Source: Paenibacillus sp. H1-7
Lineage (GTDB): Bacteria > Bacillota > Bacilli > Paenibacillales > NBRC-103111
Length of the DNA: 64,000 nt
Assembly: GCF_022354825.1 (NCBI RefSeq)
Contig: NZ_CP031168.1
Location: 6,945,501-7,009,500 of the forward strand
Reading direction: 5' to 3'
Shown: positions 32,204-41,786 of the stretch, in pieces
Layout of the letters: every line of letters begins with the position of its first letter
How positions within the stretch are numbered: position 1 is the first letter of the stretch
The notes under the pieces: model-generated
Database searches by the model: none
The model's input: only the letters and a program-made list of their open reading frames with translations
Told to the model about the DNA's origin: nothing
Translations under genes and position numbers: made by a program

Positions 32204-33034
32204 TTATCCTTTGACGGATCCTGAAATGCCCTCGATAAAAAACCGCTGGAACACGATAAACACGATAATGACCGGAATTAGCGAGATGGAAGCCCCCGCA
32301 GCCATGCCCGACCAATCGACGGTATGCTCGCCGACGAAGGAATACATCCCGACAGCCAGTGTCCGAAGGTCGGGTTTATTGATGCTAAAAATGAGCGGAA
32401 CAAAGAACGAGTTCCATGTCCATATGAACTGCATAATCGCGGTTGTGGCAATGATCGGCTTGGATAAAGGAAGCATGACCTGCACGAACGTGCGGATAAA
32501 TCCGCAGCCGTCCATTTCCGAAGCCTCCTCGAGCTCTTTGGGCAAGTTGTGAAAATACGTCATATAGAGCAGGATAAACAAGACGTGCGCACCCGAGGAT
32601 TCGGCCAAAATAATACCGGGCAGCGTGTTCAGCAGCCCCAAGCTTTTGATGATCTGATAAATCGGGATAATCGTATACCCTTTCGGAATGAACATCGTCG
32701 CTGTGATCGCCAGAACAAACACTTTGCGTCCCGGAAAGGCAACACGCCCAAGCGCATACCCGGTCAATGCGCACATCACAATGACAATGGCGACCGTCGT
32801 GCATGTGATGATGACGGAATTGGTGAAATAAGTGGAGAAGTGGCCTACCTTCCAAGCTCTGGCGTAGTTCTCCCATTGCGCGACGTCCGGCAGCAGCTTG
32901 AAGCCGGCATTAATATACTCGGTATTGGTCTTGAGCGATGAGAACAGCATCCAGACGAACGGATAGACCCAGACGACGCCGAACGCGAGCAGAAGAAGAT
33001 GAAGAAAACCGTGGATCGTATTGTGCTTGATCAT
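32204..33034 (-). CDS. carbohydrate ABC transporter permease (MalG-like)
   Basis: A 276-residue permease with six membrane segments and the coupling loop EEASEMDGCGFIRTFVQVMLP (EAA motif). Pairs with the MalF-like permease upstream, which it overlaps by ATGA. As usual for this family in Firmicutes, no ATPase is in the operon; a shared MsmX-type ATPase is expected elsewhere. Confidence 0.93.
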   Translation of the reverse strand: MIKHNTIHGFLHLLLLAFGVVWVYPFVWMLFSSLKTNTEYINAGFKLLPDVAQWENYARAWKVGHFSTYFTNSVIITCTTVAIVIVMCALTGYALGRVAFPGRKVFVLAITATMFIPKGYTIIPIYQIIKSLGLLNTLPGIILAESSGAHVLFILLYMTYFHNLPKELEEASEMDGCGFIRTFVQVMLPLSKPIIATTAIMQFIWTWNSFFVPLIFSINKPDLRTLAVGMYSFVGEHTVDWSGMAAGASISLIPVIIVFIVFQRFFIEGISGSVKG

Positions 33035-34041
33035 ACGCTGCCGATCCCTCCTTTGGCGCTATGGGCATTCGCATTCTTCGCATTCTTGGCGTCGTTGCCG
33101 TCTTTTGCCCGCTTAGCCAACCACCCGAGCAATAAAGTTATAATGAAGATCGTGAGCCCGAAAACGATGCCTGCGGCCGAGGCGTAGCCGATTTGCGGAA
33201 ATCCGCTGGTGCTGAACGCATAGTTATAGATGTACAAGTCTACGGTTTCCGTAGCGAAGAAGGGCCCGCCGTTCGTTAGCGTTTTGACAAGATCGAATAC
33301 ATGCATGCTGTTGACGACGGTTAGAAGCAGTATGACCGCAGCGACCGGCGTTAACAATGGCAAGGTAATGCTTCTGAACGTCTGCCAGAAGCTGGCACCG
33401 TCTACCTTCGCTGCTTCATAAACATCCCCCGGCAGCGACTGCAGTCCTGCAAGCCAGTACACCATCATCATCCCGAAAAATTTCCACGAGCCAATAAGAA
33501 TGAGCACTATCATCGCCGTATCTGCCTGACCTAGCCATGGGACGGGTTCGGACAAGATTCCTATGCGTATTAGTAGCTCGTTGACCAGAGCCTTGTCGTT
33601 GCCGAAGATGAATTTCATAATGATCCCGACGATGGATGTGGTCGTAACGACCGGCAGGAAGTATAGAGTCCGGTAGAACACCTTGCCCTTGAAGGCCGCC
33701 TGGTTCAGAATAAGCGCCATGATCAGCGTGGCAGGCATTAAAATAACGGTTTTGGCGCTCATAAAAATCAGACTGTTGCGAAATGCATTCCAAAACTGAT
33801 CATCCTTCAGCAGCTTCTTGACATTATCCCAACCGACAAAGTTCGTGAGCGGGCCGAACCCGCTCCAGTCAAAGAAGGCGTACACATAGCTCATGATGAT
33901 CGGATAAATCGTGAATACGATAAAGAACAAAAGCTGAGGCAGAATGAACAGGTAGGCCCAGCCATAGCGGATCCGCTCTCGTTTGGCGGAAGAGGCGGTG
34001 ACGGTCTGCCCAGCTTGTATGGAGGACGTCGGTGCGCTCAA
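33031..34041 (-). CDS. carbohydrate ABC transporter permease (MalF/UgpA-like)
   Basis: A 336-residue permease with six membrane segments and EAA loop YEAAKVDGASFWQTFRSITLP. The start is uncertain: TTG at 34041 has AAAGGGG nine bases before, while the longer TTG at 34050 touches the ribosome site. Follows the solute-binding protein gene in the operon SBP-permease-permease-sulfatase. Confidence 0.92.
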   Translation of the reverse strand: MSAPTSSIQAGQTVTASSAKRERIRYGWAYLFILPQLLFFIVFTIYPIIMSYVYAFFDWSGFGPLTNFVGWDNVKKLLKDDQFWNAFRNSLIFMSAKTVILMPATLIMALILNQAAFKGKVFYRTLYFLPVVTTTSIVGIIMKFIFGNDKALVNELLIRIGILSEPVPWLGQADTAMIVLILIGSWKFFGMMMVYWLAGLQSLPGDVYEAAKVDGASFWQTFRSITLPLLTPVAAVILLLTVVNSMHVFDLVKTLTNGGPFFATETVDLYIYNYAFSTSGFPQIGYASAAGIVFGLTIFIITLLLGWLAKRAKDGNDAKNAKNANAHSAKGGIGSV

Positions 34042-34081
34042 TACATACAACCCCTTTGCGCGTGATGAAGGGAATGAACCT

Positions 34082-35578
34082 CTATTTCCCTAGCTCTTCG
34101 TACCGATTTTTGGAATAAGGCTGGAATGGCGTCCAGTTAGGGAACTTGTAGTCGTTTAGGGTCACTTTGCCCCCGCTTCCCTGCACCTTCTTAATCGAGT
34201 CCTGAAGAGCGGCGTTGTAATCTGCGCTCAGCTTTTGCAGGCTTCCTTCCAAATCCTTGATTTGGCCGGCCATATAGCCTTCAAGGAGCTTGCCGATGGT
34301 TTCTTTAGGCTTCTTGCCGTTGAGCTCGGTATTGACCTTGATTGCCGCCAAATTCCGGATATATTGGTGCGGCGACAGCACGAAGGTTTGATCCTGGATT
34401 TTTTGCGCCTGCATAAATTGCGCGTTGTCCACCTTCGTGTTCTGGTTGTGAGCGATTATAGGCGAGCCCTCGACTCCCATCTCCAGCTCCATTTGATATA
34501 TGCGGTCCATATAAAATTGCAGGAACAGCTTCACTTCCTCATAATGCTTCGTATTCTTGCTCACGTGAACGGAAGCTTTCGTTTCCCCTTGGAACGCGTA
34601 GTACTGGGGCTTGCCGTCCTTGGTCGGAAGCGGAGCTACACCAAAGTTATTGAATTTGTTATTCGTCTGCAGCTCGGAGGTGAGGAAGGTACCGTCAATC
34701 ACGAAAGCCGCCTTGCCGCCTGCAAACAGCGTCGATGCTTCGCGGTAATCGATAACCAGGCTGTTAGGATGCAGCAGCTTATCGTCCTGCAGCTGCTTGA
34801 TAAATTTCATGGTCTGTACAATGCCGGGTGAACTATGCTCATACTCGCCTTTTTTGTAATTAAAGCCGGCATAAGCGCCGTCGTTAGGTAATACATCGGG
34901 ATAAATAGCGGAAGCCATCTGCCCTATGAAGCCGCCCATCAGCCAATCGGTCTTCACTCCCAGAATAAGAGGGTATACATCGCTGCTCTTCTCCCTGATC
35001 TTCTTGCCTACGGCAATGAGTTCGTCCCATGATTTCGGAACGTCCTTCTCGGACAAGCCGGCGTTCTTCAGCACGTCCAGATTGTAGTACATGACGTGTG
35101 CAAACCGGCGAGGGGTAAAATGCGGCATCGCATAAACTTTGCCATCCATGGTTGTGAAGCCGTCCGTCCAGGTCCCCTCATAAAACTCGTCCTTTTTCTT
35201 CTGCGGAAACAGATCCTCCAGATCGTGAATCAAACCAAGCTGATACAATTGATCGGTCGGCACCGCGCTTTGGTTGGAAAAGATGTCGGGCAAATCGTTG
35301 CTTGCTACAGCCGCCTGAAGCTGTGCCGAATATTGCGCTGAGGCAATTGGCGGCATCTCCACTTTAATATGCGGGTATTTCTGCTGAAATTCTTGTATTG
35401 CTTTCTGAAACACCGGCTGAGATTCCGGCCAACGATGCCAGAAGGTAAGGGTCACCTGCTTCTTATCGCCTGTTTTGGATTCGTCCCCCTGCCCGGAGTC
35501 ATTCGCACCGCTGCAGCCGGAAACGATGGAGCTGATGGCAAGAACAGATAATAGACCGATCGAGCTTGCTTTCCTCAT
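34082..35578 (-). CDS. sugar ABC transporter solute-binding lipoprotein
   Basis: A 498-residue binding protein with lipobox VSGC (Cys22) and the sugar-binding start VTLTFWHRWPESQPVFQKAI. It delivers the substrate to the two downstream permeases. The sulfatase in the operon suggests a sulfated oligosaccharide. GGGGGA precedes the ATG. The leader has TATACT on the minus strand (35628-35623) as a -10 box with a poor -35, fitting activation by the neighbouring YesN-type regulator. Confidence 0.92.
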   Translation of the reverse strand: MRKASSIGLLSVLAISSIVSGCSGANDSGQGDESKTGDKKQVTLTFWHRWPESQPVFQKAIQEFQQKYPHIKVEMPPIASAQYSAQLQAAVASNDLPDIFSNQSAVPTDQLYQLGLIHDLEDLFPQKKKDEFYEGTWTDGFTTMDGKVYAMPHFTPRRFAHVMYYNLDVLKNAGLSEKDVPKSWDELIAVGKKIREKSSDVYPLILGVKTDWLMGGFIGQMASAIYPDVLPNDGAYAGFNYKKGEYEHSSPGIVQTMKFIKQLQDDKLLHPNSLVIDYREASTLFAGGKAAFVIDGTFLTSELQTNNKFNNFGVAPLPTKDGKPQYYAFQGETKASVHVSKNTKHYEEVKLFLQFYMDRIYQMELEMGVEGSPIIAHNQNTKVDNAQFMQAQKIQDQTFVLSPHQYIRNLAAIKVNTELNGKKPKETIGKLLEGYMAGQIKDLEGSLQKLSADYNAALQDSIKKVQGSGGKVTLNDYKFPNWTPFQPYSKNRYEELGK

Positions 35579-35603
35579 TCCGTATCCCCCTTGTCAATTA
35601 TGC

Positions 35604-35618
35604 GGATTTCGCTTACAA
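35604..35618 (-). promoter_or_regulatory. cre-like site in the sulfatase operon leader
   Basis: Minus-strand TTGTAAGCGAAATCC matches the cre consensus WTGNAANCGNWNNCW except for the last W. It overlaps the expected transcription start, just below the TATACT -10 box. Confidence 0.5.
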
Positions 35619-35682
35619 GCAAAGTATAGTCAAAGCTTTTCGGGGAAAACAGGCGAATAAATTAACAGCAGGTAGGAACTTT

Positions 35683-37062
35683 TTAATGTTCGGAGCGGCT
35701 GTGGCGTTTCCGGAATTCCATTGGACTTACCCCATGCACTTGTTTGAACAAATGGCTGAAATAACGATAATCCGTATACCCGACCTCCTCGGCTATATCT
35801 CCAACCTTCTTGTCACTCTGTAGTAGGAGACGTTCCGCCAGCTTCAATCTATGACGGACTGCGTAACGTACAAAGTTCTCGCCCGTCTGCTGTTTGAATA
35901 TGCGGCTTAAGGTGACGGAATGAATCGACAAGGCGGCCGCTACCGATTCCAGGTTGATGTCCGCAGCTTTATAGCGGTGTACGAGCTGCATAGCCCTCTC
36001 TACAAGATCTGAAGGGGGCTGGTGCGCTTCAAGCTCCGCCAGCGCCTTGATCCCCCCAAGTACGAATCTCTCCAGCCGGTTCTTAAGCTCGGCCCAGCTT
36101 GTATGGCTCGTGACCCATGAGGTCCAGTACACCAGCTTGTCTTCCTCGACAATAGCGATGTCGTGTTTGGCCGTCATCGTTTCATCCAGCGCCGCCATGA
36201 GATAGGCGCATTCCTTGCGCAGCTGTTTCAGCTCGAAGGAGCCGATATGCTGCAGGAACCTGCTCACCTGCTGCTCCAGCATCTGAATATGCTGATCCTT
36301 GACCGCTTGCAGGATCGATAGCCGTAGTTCGGCGGACTGCTTGAGCTGCCATTCGCCGGCTTTGCGGGTTCTTATTTCGGATGCTGCAAAAAATTGCTCC
36401 GACTCCCACTGCTCCGCATCGCGAAGGAAATAAGAAACAAACTGGTCTCCCCTGCTAAAGCAGCGGCTCTCGTTCCAGCCGGTTTGAACGACAACGCCGT
36501 ATAAATTCCGCTTGTACTTGAAGACAAGTACGGAATGTTCAAGCGGCGCAGCGGCGGGATCGCTCACGAATTCAATACGCTTCGGAACCGACTCATCGTA
36601 CCAGGCACCCGGTGCAACCAGCTCAATAAGCTCCAATTGAATCGATCGCTCCTTCAACAGCTCATTCATTCGTAGAAAGTCCGACCGTATTCTCGCCATC
36701 TCTTCCTGCTGAGCGGCGGTCACCAGCTTCAACAGCTCCTCCGGATCGGCCGGCTTGAGCAAATAACCCATCGCGCCAAGATGTATGGCTTTCCGCGCGT
36801 ATTCAAATTCGCTGTATCCAGTCAGCAAGTATACGCGGGCTGCGGGCAGCTCCGCTTTAACAATCTGGAGCAGCTCCAATCCGTCGAGCCCCGGCATCAT
36901 AATGTCCGTAATGATAATTTCGGGCCGGATACTGCGCACTTTGTCCAATGCGTCATGCCCGAAGCCTGCATCGAATACTTCAATCGATTTGTTTAAGCTG
37001 TTCAATTTAAAAATGATCCCCGATCTGACAGCGCTTTCATCGTCAATGATGCAAATTCTCAC
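35683..37062 (-). CDS. YesN-type response regulator with AraC DNA-binding domain
   Basis: About 459 residues. A CheY-like receiver occupies 1-120: Asp7, Asp8, phospho-acceptor Asp53 in IITDIMMPG, Thr in LLTGYSEFEYA and Lys in LLKPADPEE. The middle is an uncharacterised linker and the end is an AraC helix-turn-helix (VGDIAEEVGYTDYRYFSHLFK, VSPMEFRKRH). Divergent from its sensor kinase and located upstream of the sulfatase operon, which it probably activates. GTG 37062 is preferred (AGGGGAG ten bases before) over GTG 37071. Confidence 0.92.
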   Translation of the reverse strand: MRICIIDDESAVRSGIIFKLNSLNKSIEVFDAGFGHDALDKVRSIRPEIIITDIMMPGLDGLELLQIVKAELPAARVYLLTGYSEFEYARKAIHLGAMGYLLKPADPEELLKLVTAAQQEEMARIRSDFLRMNELLKERSIQLELIELVAPGAWYDESVPKRIEFVSDPAAAPLEHSVLVFKYKRNLYGVVVQTGWNESRCFSRGDQFVSYFLRDAEQWESEQFFAASEIRTRKAGEWQLKQSAELRLSILQAVKDQHIQMLEQQVSRFLQHIGSFELKQLRKECAYLMAALDETMTAKHDIAIVEEDKLVYWTSWVTSHTSWAELKNRLERFVLGGIKALAELEAHQPPSDLVERAMQLVHRYKAADINLESVAAALSIHSVTLSRIFKQQTGENFVRYAVRHRLKLAERLLLQSDKKVGDIAEEVGYTDYRYFSHLFKQVHGVSPMEFRKRHSRSEH

Positions 37063-37081
37063 CCCTACCACTCCCCTGAAA

Positions 37082-37096
37082 GGAAATCGGTTGCAA
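37082..37096 (-). promoter_or_regulatory. cre-like site between yesN- and yesM-type genes
   Basis: Minus-strand TTGCAACCGATTTCC matches the cre consensus at all but the last position. It lies 20 bases upstream of the response-regulator start, in the divergent promoter region. Confidence 0.4.
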
Positions 37097-37215
37097 TGAA
37101 TCGAATACTCTCTTGAAAGGTCCTGACCTTAGTTAATCACAAGACCAGGCTGATTGGCGAGCGAATAATTTGGTTCTTAAGGATGGTGCGCCTAATGCTT
37201 CGAGGAGTAATGACG

Positions 37216-39006
37216 ATGGATCGCAAATTCCGCAACTTATCTCTGAAGAGCAAGCTGTTTGTGCTGCTGATTGCCATCTCCCTCGTCCCTACCTTGACGG
37301 TCAGCTTCATATCCCAGTTTGTCCTGGTTCGTTCCAGCACCGACTACACCGCAACCCTATCCTCCCAATTGGTAGAGTATATGGCTACCGAAATCAACAA
37401 TTACTTGATTGGGATTAACGAAACTCTCAATCCGGTCGTTATTCATTCCGAATTTCAAAAGTTTCTATCGGTTTCCAAAGATAATGTACCTGCGCAAGCG
37501 AATTATTCGATCAATTTCAGACCGCTCCTTCAGCTGATCATCCAGTCAAAGAAAGAAATTCTCAGCGTGCTCTATTTGGATAACTTGGGTAAAGTATATT
37601 CCGAATCTCAAAAAGTGCATATCCAGTTCGAATATCCGTTTCAACAAGATCCTGTCCTAAGCAAAGTGTACACCATGGAGAAGGAAGGACTGCTTGTCCC
37701 CCATCCGATGAACTATGCCATCTCCCCTGCACAAAATCAGCAGGTCCTCACTTTCGTCAAGCCTGTCATCGATCTAAGACAACAAACCATCGGCGGATGG
37801 ATCCTCATCGAGATCGACGCAGAATGGTTCCAGAAGCTGATGGACCACACACGGCTGGGACATAACGGCCATATGCTTCTGTTTAGCAGAGAATCGGGAG
37901 AGCTCATCCATTTCGGGCAGCCTTCCTCGACGATAGACGGGCTTCGTGAGCAGCTAATGCTCCGGCCTGACGGTACGGATCAGTTTCTGATGAATGTGGA
38001 AGGAACACGCTACCAGGTTATGTACAGTCCGATTCCGTTAGGCAATTGGACATTGGTCGGTATCTCGGATCTGGGTGAAATGAATCAAGGCATCCGTCAG
38101 GCTCAGACGCTTACCTTTATCGTTGCATCGATCAGCTTTATCATTGCGCTGCTGATAGCTTTTCCTTTTATGGGGGTCGTCCTGAGACCGTTATACCGGC
38201 TGAAATCAGGCATGCAGATGCTTGGGCGCGGCACTTCCGTCCCGATCGATCATTCGGTGCAGGATGAGATCGGATTTTTGATCCGTACGTATAATCGGAT
38301 GCTCGATGATCTGGACATATTGAGGCAGGAAGTGATTCGGACCAGGCTTAGCGAAAAGGAAAAGGAGCTGCTGCAGCTTCAGGCCCAGATCAATCCGCAC
38401 TTCCTGTTCAATACGCTGGAGACGATTGAATCGTATTCGCTACATAACCATGGCGAGGCGGTCAGCGACATGCTCCGATGCGTATCGCGGATGATGAGAT
38501 ACAACGTGCGCCAAGACCGTGGACTAGCTCCCCTGGCGGAGGAAATCAAGTATATCCGTGACTTTTTGCATATCCATTCCTATCGTTACGGGGAGAAGGT
38601 GCAAGCTGAATTTGAAATCGAGCCGGAGCTGCTGGATACTCCGATCATGAAGCTTAGCCTGCAGCCATTTGTGGAAAACTCCTTGAAATACGGCTGGAGC
38701 CCTGCTCGCGGCAATGCCGATTTCGTTCTGCGCCTGTCTGTGCAGGTAGATAATAACCAATGGTTAGTTATTGTTTCGGATAACGGACGGGGCATACCGG
38801 ATGAAATTCTGCACAAGCTGAGGACGCTCACGGAAAGCGACGGCGAGAGCTCCGATCCATACTTCATGCAGCACACGGGGATTATGAATGTATACAGGCG
38901 CTACGCGCTAGCTTATGGTGATCAATTCTCCATGAAGCTTGAACGCAACGATAAGGAGGGGCAAGGCACAAGGGTTGTAATCAGGCTGCCTTACGGGAAG
39001 ATGTAG
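37216..39006 (+). CDS. YesM-type sensor histidine kinase
   Basis: A 596-residue kinase: membrane helix about 13-35, extracellular dCache-like sensor 40-295, second helix 300-322, HAMP 323-375, and a His_kinase domain with phospho-acceptor His395 in QINPHFLFNTLE. The HATPase domain has PFVENSLKYG and SDNGRGIP. Start ATG 37216 has GAGGAG eight bases before; upstream in-frame ATGs lack one. It probably senses an extracellular sugar or its binding protein and phosphorylates the divergent YesN-type regulator. Confidence 0.93.
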   Translation: MDRKFRNLSLKSKLFVLLIAISLVPTLTVSFISQFVLVRSSTDYTATLSSQLVEYMATEINNYLIGINETLNPVVIHSEFQKFLSVSKDNVPAQANYSINFRPLLQLIIQSKKEILSVLYLDNLGKVYSESQKVHIQFEYPFQQDPVLSKVYTMEKEGLLVPHPMNYAISPAQNQQVLTFVKPVIDLRQQTIGGWILIEIDAEWFQKLMDHTRLGHNGHMLLFSRESGELIHFGQPSSTIDGLREQLMLRPDGTDQFLMNVEGTRYQVMYSPIPLGNWTLVGISDLGEMNQGIRQAQTLTFIVASISFIIALLIAFPFMGVVLRPLYRLKSGMQMLGRGTSVPIDHSVQDEIGFLIRTYNRMLDDLDILRQEVIRTRLSEKEKELLQLQAQINPHFLFNTLETIESYSLHNHGEAVSDMLRCVSRMMRYNVRQDRGLAPLAEEIKYIRDFLHIHSYRYGEKVQAEFEIEPELLDTPIMKLSLQPFVENSLKYGWSPARGNADFVLRLSVQVDNNQWLVIVSDNGRGIPDEILHKLRTLTESDGESSDPYFMQHTGIMNVYRRYALAYGDQFSMKLERNDKEGQGTRVVIRLPYGKM

Positions 39007-39026
39007 AGAGTGAGATTGTCCGGTAA

Positions 39027-39071
39027 AAAGAAATCAGCAGCCCTGGACGTTATGATGAAGTCCCGGGCTGC
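39027..39071 (-). terminator. terminator of the SDR gene at 39085
   Basis: GCAGCCCTGGAC (39037-39048) pairs with GTCCCGGGCTGC (39060-39071) with one mismatch. Plus-strand AAAAAGAAA at 39025-39033 is the T tail on the minus strand. It may also reduce read-through from the kinase gene. Confidence 0.75.
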
Positions 39072-39084
39072 CGCCGTTACAACG

Positions 39085-39879
39085 TTAAAAAATCGTCGGT
39101 ACCATTCCCCCATCCATGCGGATCGGAGAGCCTTTCAATGCGGATGCATAGGGACTGCATACAAACGCAGCCAGTCTGCCGATTTCAAAAGGCTTAATAA
39201 ATCGCTGAATTTCAGATTGAGGCAGGTTGGCTGTCATAAATGTTTTCTCTTTTTCGGAAAAAGTCATATCTTCGTTAGGGTACATCCCGTCAATGATTTG
39301 ATAAACCTTTTCAGTGAGGGTAGGTCCCGGCATGATCGTATTGACTGTAACTTCGGTTCCTGCTGTTAATTTAGATAAGCTTTTGGACAAAGATAACAGC
39401 ATGGACTTGGTCATACAATATTGAGGCATCTGCCCTGAAGGCATCACCGCTTCTTCACTTGCAATGAAGATAATGCGGCCGTAGTTATTGTTCATCATTT
39501 TAGGCAAATAAAATTTACATAATCCATTGGCAGCAAGAACATTAGTACGGAAATAGGTTTCCCACACCTCATCGTCAACATCCTCATATCGCATCATTTC
39601 ATAGATTCCCATGCTGTTAACTAAAATATCCACCTCAGGGTATTTTTCAAACAACGCTTCTCTTTGTTGAATATCCACTAAATCGGCGGCAGCATTTTGA
39701 GGAGAGGTATTCGGAAAAGCTTCCTTTATTTCATTTACGGTTCGTTCTGCCTCTTCATCATTTCTACCGTTAATTAGTACATGAACGCCTTCTTTGGCAA
39801 GCTCAATAGCAATGGCTTTACCTATGCCTTTCGTTGATCCTGTGACTAGAGCCGTTTTATTATATAATCCCATATCCAT
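39085..39879 (-). CDS. SDR-family oxidoreductase
   Basis: A 264-residue classical SDR: ALVTGSTKGIGKAIAIELA (TGxxxGIG), NGRND, LVNSMGIYE (NAG variant NSM), IFIASEEA Ser, and YCMTKSM Tyr/Lys pair. Ends in the usual GSPIRMDGGMVPTIF. ATG 39879 has AAGGAG nine bases before; the upstream extension to 39981 is not supported. Substrate unknown. It follows an AraC regulator on the same strand that may control it. Confidence 0.9.
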   Translation of the reverse strand: MDMGLYNKTALVTGSTKGIGKAIAIELAKEGVHVLINGRNDEEAERTVNEIKEAFPNTSPQNAAADLVDIQQREALFEKYPEVDILVNSMGIYEMMRYEDVDDEVWETYFRTNVLAANGLCKFYLPKMMNNNYGRIIFIASEEAVMPSGQMPQYCMTKSMLLSLSKSLSKLTAGTEVTVNTIMPGPTLTEKVYQIIDGMYPNEDMTFSEKEKTFMTANLPQSEIQRFIKPFEIGRLAAFVCSPYASALKGSPIRMDGGMVPTIF

Positions 39880-40019
39880 AGTACGTGTCTCCTTACAAAG
39901 TCGATTTGTCCAATAACATAGGATTATCTTACTTTGTCCGGATGGATTGGTAACTAGCGCACGGTGCCAAAATTCTTGCATAACACGCCAAATCCTTCAG
40001 CTGCGAAAATACCGGCTCT

Positions 40020-41039
40020 CTATCGTATGCCTAAATGCTCCGTTCGCCAATTGGACGGGGTAGCGCCTTCCCAAAGGCGGAATGCGCGGTAGAACGAATT
40101 CTGGTCTTCATAGCCAATCAAGAATGCCACTTCTTTAATATCAAGCGAAGGGTCTGCCAAATACTCTCGTGCCTGCTCATGTCTAGCTTGTGTCAACAGA
40201 TGCTTGAAGCTCGTGTTCTCGTCAGTAAGCCGGCGCTGCAAGGTGCGGTCGCTCATACCCAGTTCCTTTGCGACAGCCTGGATGTCGGGGCACCCTCCTG
40301 TGAGGCTGCGTTTCACGATCCATTTGACCGTATCGGCAATCGAGCGGCTGCGCTGCCGCTGTTCATCCAGCGACCGGTCCAGAGCAGGGGTCAGAATGTC
40401 CAGCAGCTCTTCGTTGTACGATACGAAGGGTCGGTCCAAATCGGCTCGCTTCATCGTCAGCCGGTTCCTTACAGCACCAATCCGGACAGGGCAGCCGAAG
40501 TAAGCTTCGAGGGCCTGCACATCACCCATGGATTGTGTGAATTCGACGAGCCGCGCCGTCAAAGGCTGACCTGTGCCCCGGCGTCCCAGCTCCAGCACAC
40601 ATGCCAGTGTGATGCCGACCAGCAGCGGGGGACCCGATTGATCGCTATCGAGCCATTCCAACTCGATGGTGCAGTTCTCACCCTCTTCGGCGATAAGTAA
40701 GCTCTCGGGCGGGCACAGCTGCTTGTACCGCGCCATTCGGTTCAATGCGTCGCGGTAGTCACGAGCGTGATAAGTCGCTAAGACGGTCGGCGGGTACTTT
40801 GCCGTTTCAAAGGCAGTCACAAGCTGGATGACTCCTTCAGCCGTGTCGCCAATGAGATCGGAATAAGCCTGCCAGATCGCGAAATATTGGGCGGTAGTCA
40901 CTGCCGGTTCCGTAATTACGGTGAGCGGAAGTCGAGCTTTGCGCGCTACATCGTGGGGGGCAATCCCCAGCTGACGCAATCCTTCCCAAAATCCCGGCGG
41001 GATTTTAATCCGGTCTGTGGCGTGAGACTTCAACTGCAT
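40020..41039 (-). CDS. AraC-family regulator with arabinose-binding-type N-terminal domain
   Basis: A 339-residue regulator of the OruR/ArgR-like group. Residues 20-210 match the PF12625-type sensor (RLPLTVITEPAVTTAQYFAIW, PPESLLIAEEGENCTIEL), then the helix-turn-helix DIQAVAKELGMSDRTLQRRL and DIKEVAFLIGYEDQNSFYRAF. This type is more frequent in Proteobacteria. It is followed by the SDR gene and probably regulates it. GGAGGAGG precedes the ATG. Confidence 0.88.
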   Translation of the reverse strand: MQLKSHATDRIKIPPGFWEGLRQLGIAPHDVARKARLPLTVITEPAVTTAQYFAIWQAYSDLIGDTAEGVIQLVTAFETAKYPPTVLATYHARDYRDALNRMARYKQLCPPESLLIAEEGENCTIELEWLDSDQSGPPLLVGITLACVLELGRRGTGQPLTARLVEFTQSMGDVQALEAYFGCPVRIGAVRNRLTMKRADLDRPFVSYNEELLDILTPALDRSLDEQRQRSRSIADTVKWIVKRSLTGGCPDIQAVAKELGMSDRTLQRRLTDENTSFKHLLTQARHEQAREYLADPSLDIKEVAFLIGYEDQNSFYRAFRLWEGATPSNWRTEHLGIR

Positions 41040-41349
41040 CAGCCTCCTCCAGCTGCTTATATATTTAACTGTTAATTGTTTGATGTCCTTTTGTAACCGG
41101 GATAGGTATTATAGTACCTCACCACCAGTGCTCTGTAACTGGAATTAGATTACATTATTTTCACTTCCGGGCGAACCGACTGCCTCGCGGAGTTCCGGTA
41201 GCTGGAGGCCAAGGCTTTACGAAGGCTTCAACAGCAAAGCAAAGGTGTACCGCAGCCGAATCGACAGCGATACACCAATTTTTTCAGAATACCTTTATTG
41301 GGAATACGGCCAGAGACTATAGAGGCTAATGCAGCGGCAGCAGCTCCCT
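41040..41349. other. 310-bp intergenic region with an unassigned hairpin
   Basis: Holds a terminator-like hairpin, GGTGTACCGC (41244-41253) with GCGATACACC (41267-41276), followed by TTTTTT on the plus strand. No plus-strand gene precedes it closely, so it may terminate antisense transcripts or mark the end of a lost gene; on the minus strand it could weakly end the NTF2-like gene transcript. No gene seen. Confidence 0.45.
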
Positions 41350-41742
41350 TTAAGGGGTCTCGTAGTTTTTGAGCGGCATGCCTACATATTCGCGGAAGGA
41401 ACGGATCCTATCCGCTTCGAATTCGAAGACAACCGTTAACTCATTGCGGTATGGCAAACCGCTCAGAGTTCCTTCCGCACGAAATACTACCATCCCGTAG
41501 CTATCATTCTCAAGCTCGATAAGCGGAGTCAGCCGCACCTGCAATACGGAGCGCTCGAACCGGATCAATTGCTCGAACCGTTCTCTGCCTTGCTGCTCGT
41601 AATTCCAGCCCTCCAACGGGAGTGGGACGAAGAAATGAAAGTCCTCCGTAACCTTATTAAGGAAATCTGCCGTATGCCCTGTTTCAAAAGACCTCTTAAA
41701 AGCATCAAATACTTCACGGATCCGGGAAATCGATTGTGTCAT
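41350..41742 (-). CDS. NTF2-like/SnoaL-like fold protein
   Basis: A 130-residue protein with the cone-shaped NTF2-like pattern: helix VFDAFKRSFETGHTADFLNK, then DFHFFVPLP and a beta-sheet ending DRIRSFREYVG. These are small ligand-binding or enzyme folds; the function is not readable. AGGAGG precedes the ATG. Lies 45 bases after the DinB-like gene and may be co-transcribed with it. Confidence 0.75.
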   Translation of the reverse strand: MTQSISRIREVFDAFKRSFETGHTADFLNKVTEDFHFFVPLPLEGWNYEQQGRERFEQLIRFERSVLQVRLTPLIELENDSYGMVVFRAEGTLSGLPYRNELTVVFEFEADRIRSFREYVGMPLKNYETP

Positions 41743-41786
41743 AGTAAATGCCTCCTGATTTGGCTTTTGTTATGAGGTTAGCTTTA

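Noticed and set aside
34235..34831. 198-codon plus-strand ORF within the sugar-binding protein gene
   Set aside because: Antisense shadow of the solute-binding lipoprotein; leucine-rich without real membrane or domain pattern.
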